Origin: Gorsachius magnificus
Lineage: Eukaryota; Chordata; Aves; Pelecaniformes; Ardeidae
DNA length: 64,000 nt
NCBI GenBank assembly: GCA_034008185.1
Contig: CM067109.1
Location: 34,008,885-34,072,884, forward strand
Reading direction: 5' to 3'
Of the stretch, positions 38,508-50,385 are shown piece by piece. Under the pieces are notes generated by a model. It did no database searches, was not told the origin of the DNA, and saw only the letters and a list, made by a program, of their open reading frames with translations. The position numbers and the translations under genes are program-made. Position 1 is the stretch's first letter, and every line of letters begins with the position of its first letter.

Positions 38508-41500
38508 AACTGGCTAATCCAGCCTTCTAAAAACCCTTCTGAAGTATTAATTTTCGTGAAACACTGGATCACCTCTGAAACATGACTGCACCTCACAGAA
38601 TTTACATATTGGAACAATCTTTACAGATCATCTTGCTCCGCCTCTGCTCTCTGGAGCGATGAATGATTTTTTTCTGTGATTGCAGTTCTACTTCAAAATT
38701 ATTAAACAACAGGACTGCCACCATTTACGTGGAAGTTTATCTATCATTTTAACTGATCCCTCCATCACCATTTCTTCCTCCAATACTGTTTTTTTCCAAA
38801 CATCTCTCTACCAAAGCTAATTCTGAAATAATATCAGCCGAACATTGAAACACTGATAAAAATTAAAGATAATTCAGTAGAAAAGATTAATATAAACAGA
38901 TAGGGAGAAACCTTGCATACAGTCAGTTGCTTGGAGCTGTACCTATTCTGGATATCTTTCAATTTGCCTTCATAAAAATTGGAAGATGTTTGTTCCAATT
39001 AAAAAACATTACATCATTGAGCTAAGGCAGAAAAAAAATCATCTTACAGTTACTGCATTCTTCTCCCCACTCTCATTCATCTAGCTTAAAACGTTGATGC
39101 TCTGCCACCCGATACTCCAGTGCGCTGACATTCTCCTGTACTTTTATCCATTTGCAGACTATAGTTCACACTGTGAAGCTCCATGCTGCAGTATTTCTGG
39201 CCTGAAATAGACTGCTAAAAGCATCTCAGTACCTAACACTTTCCTTCAATGTTTTTTTGAGTTTCTGAAAAATAGGTTAATGTAAAGTACTACAGCAAAT
39301 CATGGCTTGCTCCATTTTTCATAGGGTTCAAGCTGTTAATGCTGCTCTTAAAGTTGTTGCATATTTTAGCACTTGTGTCTCTTACACCTTCACAGAAAGA
39401 ACAGGTCATCAGGAGCGTCAGCGGGCAAGTCTAGCAAAATTAAATGGGGCAATAACCCTACCAGACATCATAGTTAGTATTTATACTGGAATACATAAAG
39501 AAGCTTGAAGCTTTTTTCTTTTTTTTTTTTAAACTGAAAATAATAATTAACATAACAGACAAAAGTTTTCTTTTTTTTTAGGCAGCTTCTTACACTTCGC
39601 TTTGTCAAAAAACTATGAAATTGCACCATCTACATATTGTCACTGTGTAGAGCTGCAGAGTACCACAGAAACACCACAGGATTTTCAGACCATGTTCAAA
39701 TGGCATAAAGATTATTATTTTATTCCCTCAGAACTCTCTTCTAAATTTCATCTAAGCTTAGGAGTATGAAAGTGTACACACAGAGAGCCTCAAGCTCCTC
39801 CTTTCTACCTTCACTGCAGCCCAGATCCGACCACAGCATTTTGCTAAAATCACCCTCCTTAATCACCCAGAAATAAAATTGCTTTTTAGAGATGTGAGAG
39901 CAGCACATCATCTCCTTCCATGTCTTTGCTTGTTTTGACACTGAAATGATACAGTATTTCACACTTCCTACACTTGCACCACTGCCCGTCTGAGGTTTTT
40001 CATTTATTTCTCCAGGCTTTCCCTGGATATATTCTGGTGAATTCTTTCTGCCCTCCCACTCTTCACAGAAATAAAAGCACTGTGCAAAGCCCTCCTCCTT
40101 TGTCTTCCCCATCTTTTCGCTCCAGACCAATTCTTTGATAGGTAAGATCAATCATATGCAAGTTTAGACAACTGTCTCCTAAAAATGGATGGAACATGGT
40201 CAGTTAATATCCTTAACTTGCCTTTTGTCTTCAGTGCAAGTCAGCTGATTCTTGATTTTTCCCCACAGTCTGACAGTCTTCTTTCCTCAGCTCTTCTAAT
40301 GTGGTCTAGATACTTCCTCTGTAGGTTTGCCTTGATGTCATTCTCTACCACCAAACTACTAAAGCTATGCATAAGTTAAGGAGGATATAAGACAGACTGG
40401 GTATTGAAACATTAGGGTAAGGTTTCCTCCCTTGAGCCACCCCACAAAAAAGCACAAGATTAGGTTTAACACTTACACCACTGGAACAGCACTGAATTTT
40501 AACTACTGCCATCCAGAAGCAGCCAAATGCAGCAACTGAAGGCAACTTCTGAGGGAGTAGCATCATTAAGAATGATCCTTGTGTTGTAGAGGAGGGAAGT
40601 AAAGTGGTTGTTGATTGATGGAAGTCATCACTCTGATGCAAGGAAAAGAGGCTCAAGAATTGCTTGATAATGATTCCTGAGACACGAGAGATTTGGTGGC
40701 GGGTTTTTTTATGAATCTGTGATGCTTTCTAGATCAGTTACCAGTATCTCGTAAGAGCCTACACTCTCCCAAGCTGCACCCACAGTTAAGTCAAAAGTAA
40801 ACACCTACAAAAGTAGCTCACTGAAAGACTTCTGTACTTAAGCATCGTGTATTTAGCAGATACCTAGCTTTTACAAGATCAGAAACAAGAACTACAGACA
40901 ACTAGAGAACCCCCTTTTTTCCTTCCAAAAAAGCAAGTTTTCCATATTCTATAGACCTGAAGATACAACTCTAACTTCCCAGAGTTCTTTTGTGGTGGAA
41001 TAAAGAGGAAAAAAAAAAAAAAATCACTAGCAAAATCACTGGGTCAAAAAAATCTGTCTGAATGTTCTCAAGGGCTTGGAAAGTTGGAATTAACTTCTGG
41101 CTAAAAAATGTAGTGTGATACAGGCCAAAAAAAACCCCGCAAAAATAATCTAAAGATTATTAAGTGTGCTCTTCTGAAGACCTATCAGACATACGTTTTT
41201 GCCACTCTTTCAGTGTCATCACCCATCATGGAAACTGATGTCCCAATTAACAGAACAAATCACTGAAAACCACTCATGCAAATAGTCAGTACCCAGAAAG
41301 AATCATCCATAAAACTGTATTTCCCAAATGCTCAGACAACATGCAAAGAAATGTGCACTTTTACTGTTGGCTGCCCAGCTTTACATTGTTATTAACATTG
41401 TGATAAATCTACATTTTTTCAGTTTTAGATCTGTATTTTCCAACAGCTTAACAACTAAGTTACATTTCTGTAACGTAGCTCCACTTTAGGATCAGTCTTC

Positions 41501-43476
41501 CTCTTAAAAATTTTTTCTAGTTTTTTTCTGCTTATATTTTCAGTGAAGAGAATTCTTTCTACGGCTTTTTTCTAGCACATATTCCTAAGATGAAGTTTAA
41601 CATTAATAACTGACTTCAGCCAGACCACTCTCCCGAACATCCAGAATATCAAAATTTGATTATGTTGGATAATTTCTGTATCAGATTCTTTGGTACCATT
41701 GAAAGAGTTAGAAACAACAGTTACATTATGCATTAGCAATTCTTTGATTAGTCTATATCATAGGTAGTGTTTTCCTTCCTACTACTTCATTCATTCATTT
41801 GATCTATAAAACTGGACATTAGCTTAGAATTGACTCTTTTTTTTAAAAAAAAAAAAAACAGATCTGTGTTTTACCAAATGAAAATATACTTTAAAACCCA
41901 CTTAGGTTTTTTCAGACCACAGTTTTGTGTTCTGGATAGCTTTTTCATTCTTTTAAAAACAAAGTATACAGCCTGACACCACCTATCTTAAACTAATCAG
42001 CTGTTATTTCTGCAGATATCGTAGATTTTGGAAGCTTTTTATGCAGCTTATAGACTTTCTGCTCTTCTGTAATTCTTCTTAAAATGTATATTTATCCTTC
42101 TCTTATTGGCCCATAAAATAATAAAATTATTTATGCTCTAAGCCCTGAACTACTGAGAACCTTTCTCCATGCCCAGACAGCAACATCAACACTTTCAGCA
42201 GTTTAAAAATAACCTTTCTCCATTCCTTTCTTCCCAGCACAAAAAAAAAAAAAACTAATTCAGGAGAGCAAGAAGTTCTAAAAGCTTGTGGGTTACTTAT
42301 TTTGCAATATTATCTAGTAGCCCTAGTCTGCAATTAACAATGCCACTACAGTAAACATGCTCAGCCAAAGATCTCATCACCCAAGAGAACTGAGTGTAAG
42401 TCAGAATACAGTGGATGGACAAAGAGAAGGTAAAGGAAACCATAAGGCCAGTTAGATACTGTGTACCTACTGTAAATACAAACCATAACACAGCAGGACA
42501 GGAGTAGTTACAAGTTTATACCTGACATGAAGAAAGAAAACACTGAAATAAAGAATGGGTTTCATACCAACACTTTTTTGCTATACTCTTTTTTTTTAAA
42601 TGCCAGCAGCATGCCTGAATTTAAGATCTGCCTCAATACCCCAGCTTACACATTTCTACTTGATGCCAGATCTGCTTTGGTGTTAATGGTCTGTTAAATG
42701 GAAGATTTGTGTTACTATGCTGTATCATTTCTACCTTCACTATTTTAATCCTCTGGAAGATAGCTAAAGCCAACAAGGAAACATTTTTTTTAATGCTTTT
42801 TTTTTTTTTCTTTTAATTTATTACAAGAACAGTGAGAACTCACTTTGAAAGGTCAGTATTGCTCATATTCAATTTCATTTTAGTAGTCTGAAGAACCATC
42901 TCATCTTTCACTTTAATAGATTAGTTTAATGGAAGTCATTGTAAGCAGCAAAAATCAGACAAGATCAAAAGCTTTAATTTGTGTGAGATTTGCTTAATTT
43001 CGAGGTAACACAGGAACTCCTCATGGATATAAGAGTTCTGATAAAGAATGTTACAAACCAAGTTTGCAAAACATTGGGCTCTTGAACGAGGATATGCTAC
43101 AACAGCACAAGTGTGTGTAAGTTAAGCAAACAGTACTACCACATGTAAGCACCTTCCTGAGCAAATCACCAAACAGATAAAAGTATTGACACATTTTTTA
43201 TGAACTTAGCCATCAACTATAGCCATCAACCTCTCTATTAAGACTAGCATATTACAATTATGGCACAGGATGACATTAGAAACATGCACAAAGTAATAAT
43301 TGCATGGCCCATCTCCGGAAACAGAGAAACCCTTATAAGCATCTATTTCACAGAAGTCCAAGATCCCCACTTAAATGTTGTTTTTAAGTGATCCCTGGTC
43401 TAAAGTTGTATTTTTTAAATGTCCTCTTTCTCCTACACAGCAAAGACTCCACAACAACAGGTGTTTATACCACCCT
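38508..43476. other. Gene-free AT-rich sequence downstream of MACIR
   Basis: Several A and T homopolymers (about 41010-41024, 41849-41861, 42241-42254, 42800-42811). No recognisable coding exon. The right end may include the distal MACIR 3' UTR if the polyadenylation hexamers at 43477-43536 are used. Confidence 0.5.
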
Positions 43477-44683
43477 TTTATTTTTCAGCCAGAAATACAG
43501 TTTCATAGGGTATATCAATAAACAGTGGTGTTTATTCCTTAAACAAAACCCCCATCTCTTTGGCATCTGACCATATTCTGTTTTTCAAACTAAAGACTAT
43601 ATAGGAAGATTTTACATTTTTCAATACGTTAAATTTACACAGGTGTAGTTAACTTTTAAAAATACACATCAGTTTGTTGCAAAGATTCTAATAAACCTAA
43701 AAAAAGATAACCAAACCAGCAAAATGCAGACTACTGGGCTGCCTTCATTTACAACTGTGGAGTAGGTGACAGACTGAGAACTCTTCATTCTCCACAGCAC
43801 ATGCACTAACTAGTGCTTTCTATTCATTATGAACGATAAACAAACCAACAAAATCTTGATTCTACCAGAAACAACTGAACAAATAATTTAAGTTTCAAAA
43901 CAGTGCAGGTGTCATCAGCCAAAACCAAGTTGCACACTGCTTCAGTAAAAGATTGCACCTAAAAAAATGTCTGAAAACTAAAAACTATTTTTCATTTTTA
44001 AAACATAAGTTACTAGAATGTTTTAAACACATGTAGGAATACAGCTGTCAAAACTGCAACTGATGTCATGTTTGGATAAAAAATTCTTAAGTAACAAAGC
44101 CAGCGTATTCAATCTGTTTTGCTGAATAATCCAGGATCATCACTTCAATGCTGATAAATACTTCACTTGCACTCCATCAAAAAAAAAACAACCAGCTGCC
44201 CAGATCTCAAGTGTTCAGTGCTTCAAATCAACTGAATTTCCAAAGCAATGCTGAAGTTATTTGACACCTTCCATTACTATACATGACACAGAAATCGTGA
44301 ATTAAGATCAAAAATATTACTGGCATGACAGTGTATTTACTGGAATCTGAAGTGAATCCTTGTTTGTGTGTCAAGACAATGTAAAAAATAAATCCCGCTA
44401 GCAACAACAAAATCTTCACTCCCCAAAGGATTTTTTTTAATACTTATCCTGAACCAGTTTTCTAGAACAGAGGAGGCAAAGCAGTTACTCCCATGCAGAA
44501 ATTAAAAAATAATTTAATAGGATTCAAGTAGAAAAGGTTTGTTTTATGAGTGACTCTCACGCTCATCACCAGTGCAAACGCAGTTTGCAAATGTTTGAAC
44601 CGGATTGTTTAAATAGCAATTGATCCAATTTAGCCAAGCTCATTTTCCTCTCCATGACGTAAAAAAAAAAAAAATACATACAT

Positions 44684-44689
44684 TTTATT
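44684..44689 (-). terminator. MACIR: Candidate polyadenylation signal of MACIR (proximal)
   Basis: Minus-strand AATAAA about 460 nt after the stop codon, followed within about 20 nt by a T-rich run (44661-44674 on the plus strand is all A), a reasonable downstream element. Further AATAAA hexamers on the same strand at 43531-43536 and 43477-43482 could serve a longer 3' UTR. Transcript data would be needed to choose between them. Confidence 0.4.
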
Positions 44690-45145
44690 GCAGAATACAG
44701 GAACAAAAACTAAAACCAAAAACCCTCCTAAACTTGAGTACTTATCCAAAAGCAGTTTCTAACATCAAGCCAAAATTAGCAACAACCAAGCAGACATTAC
44801 CAATTTTAAGTGTTAAATTACTGTAAGTAGTAGATCTAACTGTACAAAAAAAAATCCCAAACTGAAAAATCGAAAGCTTTTTTTTTTTGTTAAAATGTGT
44901 CCAAAGAAATATCCACCAGTTGCAGTCAAATTTGCATCAGAAGCTGCTTGCTTAAGAAAGATTTCTCCCTCCAAGTATTTGTAACACATTGCATTGCCAA
45001 GATTCTATTCAAATAAATTACTTTCTGATAACATTTAGCTGATACAACCACCTACAATGTGGACAGTCATGTACACAGTACAACAGTGGATTTTTGCAGC
45101 AACAGAGAAGTAATCAGAAACTGGTTCTAGATTTGAGATGATAGC

Positions 45146-45769
45146 TCATGTGTTATTTCTTGCAAACATACGGTCCCCTCTAAGGGTAAGGTGTTGGAGC
45201 TGGTATTGTAGCACTTCTGTGTCAGCAGGTTCCTTAATGCTCATTTTGTCTAAATTGAGGTAGTCCAGGGATTTTGAATGAGCCCTTTTACCTTTTAAAA
45301 GGCAAAGAGGAAGGGGACCATGAAGTGCCTTGTAAGGTTCATATGGTAAAGCCTTAGTGCATTTATCCCCTGAGCTGGGCATCCTTCTCCTTCTCCTTCC
45401 ATTTACTGCTGGGATCTCATATGGCTGATAGTACCTGCTTCTAGTTTTGTACAAACGGGAAGAACGTGTAAGTCCTGAATCAAGCTGTTTGGAGCGCAAG
45501 TTTGGCCCAGATTCCCCTTTATTCTCTTCACTTGCTGTACACTTCTGGGCTAATTTCAGCAGCTCCTCTCCAGTCGTGAAGCCAACCAGGTAGTTAGAAT
45601 CCATGTGAAGGATCTGGTATCCCGCAACCGTCCGCCGCATTGGTGAGCAGGGGGTACTGGAACAGCGGGGCTTCTCTGCTTCCATCCTGCCCGCAGGACT
45701 CACCTCTGCAAGAGGCACAGGGAGGGTGGAGAGGGTAGTTCTGGACTCTCCATTTATGTCAACTTCCAT
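45146..45769 (-). CDS. MACIR: MACIR (C5orf30), macrophage immunometabolism regulator, complete coding region in one exon
   Basis: A 207-residue reading frame recognised as the vertebrate UPF0684/C5orf30 protein; the human protein is 206 residues. It begins MEVDINGESR, has the conserved serine/proline segment with CSPMRRTV (41-48), the block GYQILHMDSNYLVGF (50-64), a tyrosine-rich stretch SRYYQPYEIP (111-120), an arginine cluster at 125-129, and ends RGDRMFARNNT (197-207). No signal peptide or membrane segment is visible, so a cytosolic protein is expected. From the literature, it binds the lipid-cargo chaperones UNC119/UNC119B, which deliver myristoylated proteins to the cilium, and restrains inflammatory activity of macrophages and synovial fibroblasts. 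The ATG at 45769 is chosen because it matches the family start and sits in a strong context (A at -3, G at +4). In-frame codons upstream in the exon contain no ATG. No frameshift or stop is seen, so the gene appears intact. Confidence 0.96.
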   Translation of the reverse strand: MEVDINGESRTTLSTLPVPLAEVSPAGRMEAEKPRCSSTPCSPMRRTVAGYQILHMDSNYLVGFTTGEELLKLAQKCTASEENKGESGPNLRSKQLDSGLTRSSRLYKTRSRYYQPYEIPAVNGRRRRRMPSSGDKCTKALPYEPYKALHGPLPLCLLKGKRAHSKSLDYLNLDKMSIKEPADTEVLQYQLQHLTLRGDRMFARNNT

Positions 45770-45790
45770 TTTAAACACAATGCTATGCTC

Positions 45791-45810
45791 CTAAAAATAA
45801 AACAGAGCTT
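45791..45810 (-). other. MACIR: Splice acceptor of the MACIR coding exon
   Basis: Read on the minus strand, a pyrimidine-rich run (CTCTGTTTTATTTTTAG) ends in AG at 45792-45791, followed by exon sequence GAGCATAGC from 45790. This leaves 21 nt of 5' untranslated sequence before the ATG. It agrees with the known vertebrate arrangement, in which the whole coding region lies in the last exon behind non-coding 5' exons. The acceptor is a sequence-based prediction. Confidence 0.75.
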
Positions 45811-48800
45811 GGTCAGAAGCAGAACCTTTATGCAACACAAGGACCTGAGAGAGGATACAAAAGTATCACTGACATCTCCCTTTTAAAATTATCTTGGGTG
45901 GTTTTTTAATAGAAGATACCATAAATATACTCCTGATATGCTTAAACATTTAAAACATTCTTGAGTAGTACTGTAGACAAAAAAGAAGCATCTTTCCAGT
46001 CCATTTTTTCATCCTTTTAGTCCATTTGATTCCTTACAGCCCCTCTCCTCTGAGGCCATCTACATCCATTAGCACATCCACAGCAACTTCTCCCATATTC
46101 AGCTGTGTATTTTTTATATTGACAATAATCTCAGTAAACAAAGCTTTTAAAAAACGTGTCTAACAGCTACTACCTCAGTGAGGCACAACCACAGCCCAGA
46201 CCTGATCTACTGTGGGTACTGCAATGCTTTCCTCTTCCAGATGTGAACAGTTTGCTTTAGATTCAAAGAATGGCATCCTGGCTGTTCAACAGCTGTCTTT
46301 ATAGGTCACCAGTAATCCTCCCCTGCCAAAAAAAACCCCTATCATCTTATTCACAATCAACCAAACTCACACTGTTTTATTCTAATGTACTTCTAACAGA
46401 GGAAACAGTATACTAGCATTTAATAGCATAAGATTCTTATAAGCAACTTAAGAATAACCAATGTTCTGAATTCTGTGATATTTATCTGTTTTCCTATTTC
46501 TTTTGGAAACAGACTATTTTGCCCTGACCTTTCTTCCCTGACAACTATTCCAAATACACAGTTTGGTGCCTTTACAAATAAAGCTGTCTGCCACAAGCCT
46601 TTACTATCTCTAACATGGAAAGATAAGGTCAATATCACAGCAAGTATACACCAGTGGACATCAGAACACAGAGAAGGCTTAATTATTTTCATTTCTTTGT
46701 TTTCAGCATCATCTATACTATCTTGGTGACACAGCTACTTCACCAAACAGAAAGGTCATATTTGTTTCCAAATCCGTGCTTCCTTCATTGTCATCCTCAC
46801 CTTTGCTCTACACAGTACCTGGTGACACTCTAGTTCACAAAAAATTCAGTATAGCTTTATCATGTTTAAAGGTAATGACACTCAAAGAAGAAAGGGAAGT
46901 TGGTATGCAAGTGTCAAGCAGAAACACAATTCTGAATTTTATTATGGATGACTGTAAACCACATTCAAAAACTCAATGATGTTTCATATACGAGACTGAC
47001 TTAAAACATGCTATTACCAGTTTGCAAACTTTTAAAGCTGCTACTTACTGCCATTCTGAGGCTTAGGAGGTCACCAGCTGAGTAGAAAAGGTGCAACAAG
47101 CAAGGGAAAGAAAATGCTCCCTCCCTTTCAAAACTTCAAACTTCTGCAATTACACATCCCCCAAAATCCCATCAAGATCAATCTGTATCAATGTCTTAAA
47201 ATAAGAGGGGAAGCTGGGTGCAAATCTCACTTGCAGAAGAAAATAATCCAGCCTCACACAAAATTTAAGCCTACCTTGTTTCTGTTCAGGGACTGCGAAG
47301 GAGCAGTTTAAGTAATGCTTCCACCTCTGCTTCCCTGCTTAGTCTCAAATACCTGCTGCTCCCATCCTATGCTAATAAACTAGGAGTAAACAAAATCCCT
47401 ACAATTTTGCTAACAAGGATTTTATTTACCATTGACAAACTTCTGTTACAGAAAGACTACTACTGTTCCTTTATAGTCTTAAATGTCCCTTTCAGTTCTC
47501 ATAATCGTGGCCTACTTCGGATTCTTCGTTACCAGTTTTGTGTAACATCACTTTTACAGATAACACAGATACTTTTCATCAAGTCAGCTTTTTAGCATTT
47601 TGAATTTAACAATAGAGGTAACACAGCAAAAGAAGCTAAATAAAGAATCAGAATACTGAAGCAAACCAAACACTAAAATTTGTCACTGAAAAAACCATCC
47701 ACATAAAACTGAAGAATGTTGCTCATTATATTGGATTGACTTTGAAATATATTTATAGAGTCAATTAAAGCTGTCAGAATAGCAGAAGCAGTTGTTGTTG
47801 CCTACTTACCTAGCAGTGAGACAATGAATACAGTGAGGTTTCAGCCACTGAGTTAAAAAAAATTCATGATAATTCCTTAAGTCCTTAATTATAGTTCCTG
47901 CACCATCAGGAACCATGGTTACTGGAGGCATAGCACGGAAAAGTTTTACATTAAAACTTTTGGCTACCCTATGCTTTTAGCCAGGAAACCTAAATATTTA
48001 ACTGTTCCTGGTCTTTTAATTCCTGATTTTTACCCTGCAGTTCAGAAATCTTTCCACTAATCTTCTAGAAAGACTCAACCTATTCTGTTAGAAAGCTGAA
48101 ATGATGCTAGAAAAAGTATAAATACGATAGTCATACGGCACAGTTAGAAATGAATCACATTATGTAGTCACATATGAACAGCAGCACCAAAAAAAGAAAC
48201 AAAAAAGACCCACAAGACCAGCAACCACTTGCAATACGTGCCCTAAGGGAGGGAGGAAGAGATGTCTTCATGCACTTTTTGAGTTAAAAAAGCCTTGAGA
48301 AGTTGAAAGCAACACAAAGGCTCTTCTCAGAACACAGCTTTTAAAATTAATTTGCTTCTGTTTGAAACATGGGTGTGTACCCTGGTAACAAAAAGCAATC
48401 AACTTTGAAGAATAACTACAAGGATGAAGGAAGGAGGCAGGAGTTCACTGCTGAACAATTACCTCTCACTGAGCAAAAACAGTACAAAGGAAAATCAGAG
48501 CAGAAAAGCCTTCAAGTCAGCAAGCTCCAGCCTAGTACTTGAACCTGAAACTGCAGAAATTTCTGTGCTACAGTGCGAAGAACAGCCCTAAAAACAAGAA
48601 ATCTGATGGACACTTGAAAGCAACAGTAGCATCAGAGCGACTGCCATAAACATCAGAAGCTCAAGGGAACAGCAGTGCTAGCTGGTGAGAGGAATTACTG
48701 GCCAGCTCCACAGGCAGAGGTCCAAAACTCAGCACGTATGTGTTCAGCTGTTCTTTCCCAAGACTTTTTAATGTGAGTTACTCAAGCTGCCATATGGCTT

Positions 48801-49020
48801 CAACATGCTTTATCTCCTTATCTGGTAAAAAAAGATAGAGAAACATTATTATGAAGACTTCTATGAAAGAAAATAATTTGAAAAATTCACCTACAAATAC
48901 ATATTTAAAACTTTTAGACTGCATTTTTAGGCCATTTCTGTGGTTATGAGGCATTAGATGACTACTATCAGGTTCATTGATGTGTAGTGTTGTAAGCTTC
49001 TCAGTAATTCTCAGCATCAA
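45793..49020 (-). other. MACIR: MACIR intron, left part
   Basis: AT-rich sequence between the coding-exon acceptor and the intronic CR1. Only short open frames without recognisable similarity are present, and no additional exon can be supported by eye. Confidence 0.55.
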
Positions 49021-49021
49021 T

Positions 49022-50385
49022 TATAATCATAGAATCATTTGCTTGGAAAAGACTTTTAAGGTCATTAAGCCCAACTGTACCTGCCCACTACTAAACCATT
49101 TCTCTCAGCACCTCATCTAGCCACCTTTTAAACACCTTCAGGGATGAGGGCTCAACCACTTCCCTGGGAAGTCTGTTCCAGTGGCTGGTAACCCTTTCAG
49201 TGAACAAATTTTGCCTAATATCTAATCTAAACCTCCCCTGGCGCAACTTCAGGCTATTTCCTCTTGTCTTATCGCTTGTTACCTGGGAGAAGAGACCAAC
49301 AGCCACCTCACTACAGCCTCCTTTCAGGCAGTTGTAGAGGGCGATAAGGTCTCCCCTCAGCCCCCTCTTTTCCAGGCTAAACCACCCCAGCTCCCTCAGC
49401 CGCTCCTCAGAAGACTTGTGCTCCAGACCCCTCACCAGCTTTGTGGCTCTCCTCTGGACATGTGCCAGCGCCTCAATGTCCTTCTTGTAGGGACAGGCCC
49501 AAAACTGAACACAGCATTTGAGATGCGGCCTCACCAATGCTGAGTAGAGGGGGACAATCACTTCCTTAGTCCTGCTGGTCACATTGTTTCTGATATGATC
49601 CAGGATGCTGTTGGCCTTCTTGGCCACCTGGGCATACCGCTGGCTCATATTCAGCCGGCTGTCAACCAACATCCCCAGGTCCTTTTCTGCCAAGCAGCTT
49701 TGCAGCCACTCCTCCCCAAGCCTGTAGCATTGTGGGGGGTTGTTGTGGCCAAAGTGCAGACTCGGCACTTGGCCTTGTTGAACCTCATGCAATTGGCCTC
49801 AGCCCATCGATCCAGCCTGTCCAGGCCCTGATGTAGATCAACACTTCTGCCCAACTTGGTGTCACCTGCAAATTGGCTGGAGGTGCACTCGATCCCCATG
49901 TCCAGGTCATTGATAAAGATATTAAACAGAACTGTCCCCAGCGCTGAGCCCTGGGGAACACCGCTTGTGACCGGGCACTGACTGGATTTAAATCCATTCA
50001 CCACCACCCTTTGGGCCAGTGAGCCCTTTCCAGCCAGTCTTTTACCCAGCAAAGAGTACAACTGTCCAGGCCACTGGCAGCCAGTTTTTACAGCAGAATG
50101 CTGTGGGAAACAGTGTCAAAAACTTTACTAAAGCAAGGTACACTACATCGACAGCCTTTCCCTCATCCTCTAAGACTTGCCATAGAATGCGATCAGGTTA
50201 GTCAAGCAGGACCTGCCTTTCATAGACCCATGTTGACTGGGCCTGATCTTCTGATTGTCTTGGATGTGCTGTGTGATGGCACTAAAGATGACCTTCCACG
50301 GCACCAAGGTCAGACTGACAGGCCTGTAGTTCCCCGGATTCTCTTTCTGGACCTTCTTGTAAATGGGAGTCACATTTGCCAACCT
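49022..50385 (-). mobile_element. CR1 LINE, minus strand, within the MACIR intron
   Basis: The 3' tail lies at 49022 (ATAATCATAGAATCATTTG) and the element runs to about 50385, where reverse-transcriptase fingers sequence (VTPIYKKVQKENPGNYRPVS on the minus strand) ends in unrelated AT-rich DNA; it is therefore 5'-truncated. It is in the same orientation as MACIR transcription. The segment 49227-49974 is nearly identical to 37554-38293 in inverted orientation, while both flanks differ clearly. Confidence 0.95.
49091..50061 (-). pseudogene. CR1 reverse-transcriptase/C-terminal remnant (two overlapping frames)
   Basis: Two frames joined by a 1-base loss near 49760. The upstream segment (50061-49770) has [11 protein letters not shown] and FAGDTKLG, with the same glycine in the catalytic FADD motif as the 37350-38429 copy. 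The downstream segment (to 49091) has [13 protein letters not shown], the [16 protein letters not shown] block and [15 protein letters not shown] to the natural stop. Non-functional. Confidence 0.92.

Noticed and set aside
38508..45145. Possible second gene between the nested CR1s and MACIR
   Set aside because: Only short frames without domains or paired splice signals; no protein family recognised.
45770..45778. An upstream start for MACIR three codons before the ATG
   Set aside because: The upstream codon is GTG, and family members begin at MEVDINGES, so the ATG at 45769 is the start.
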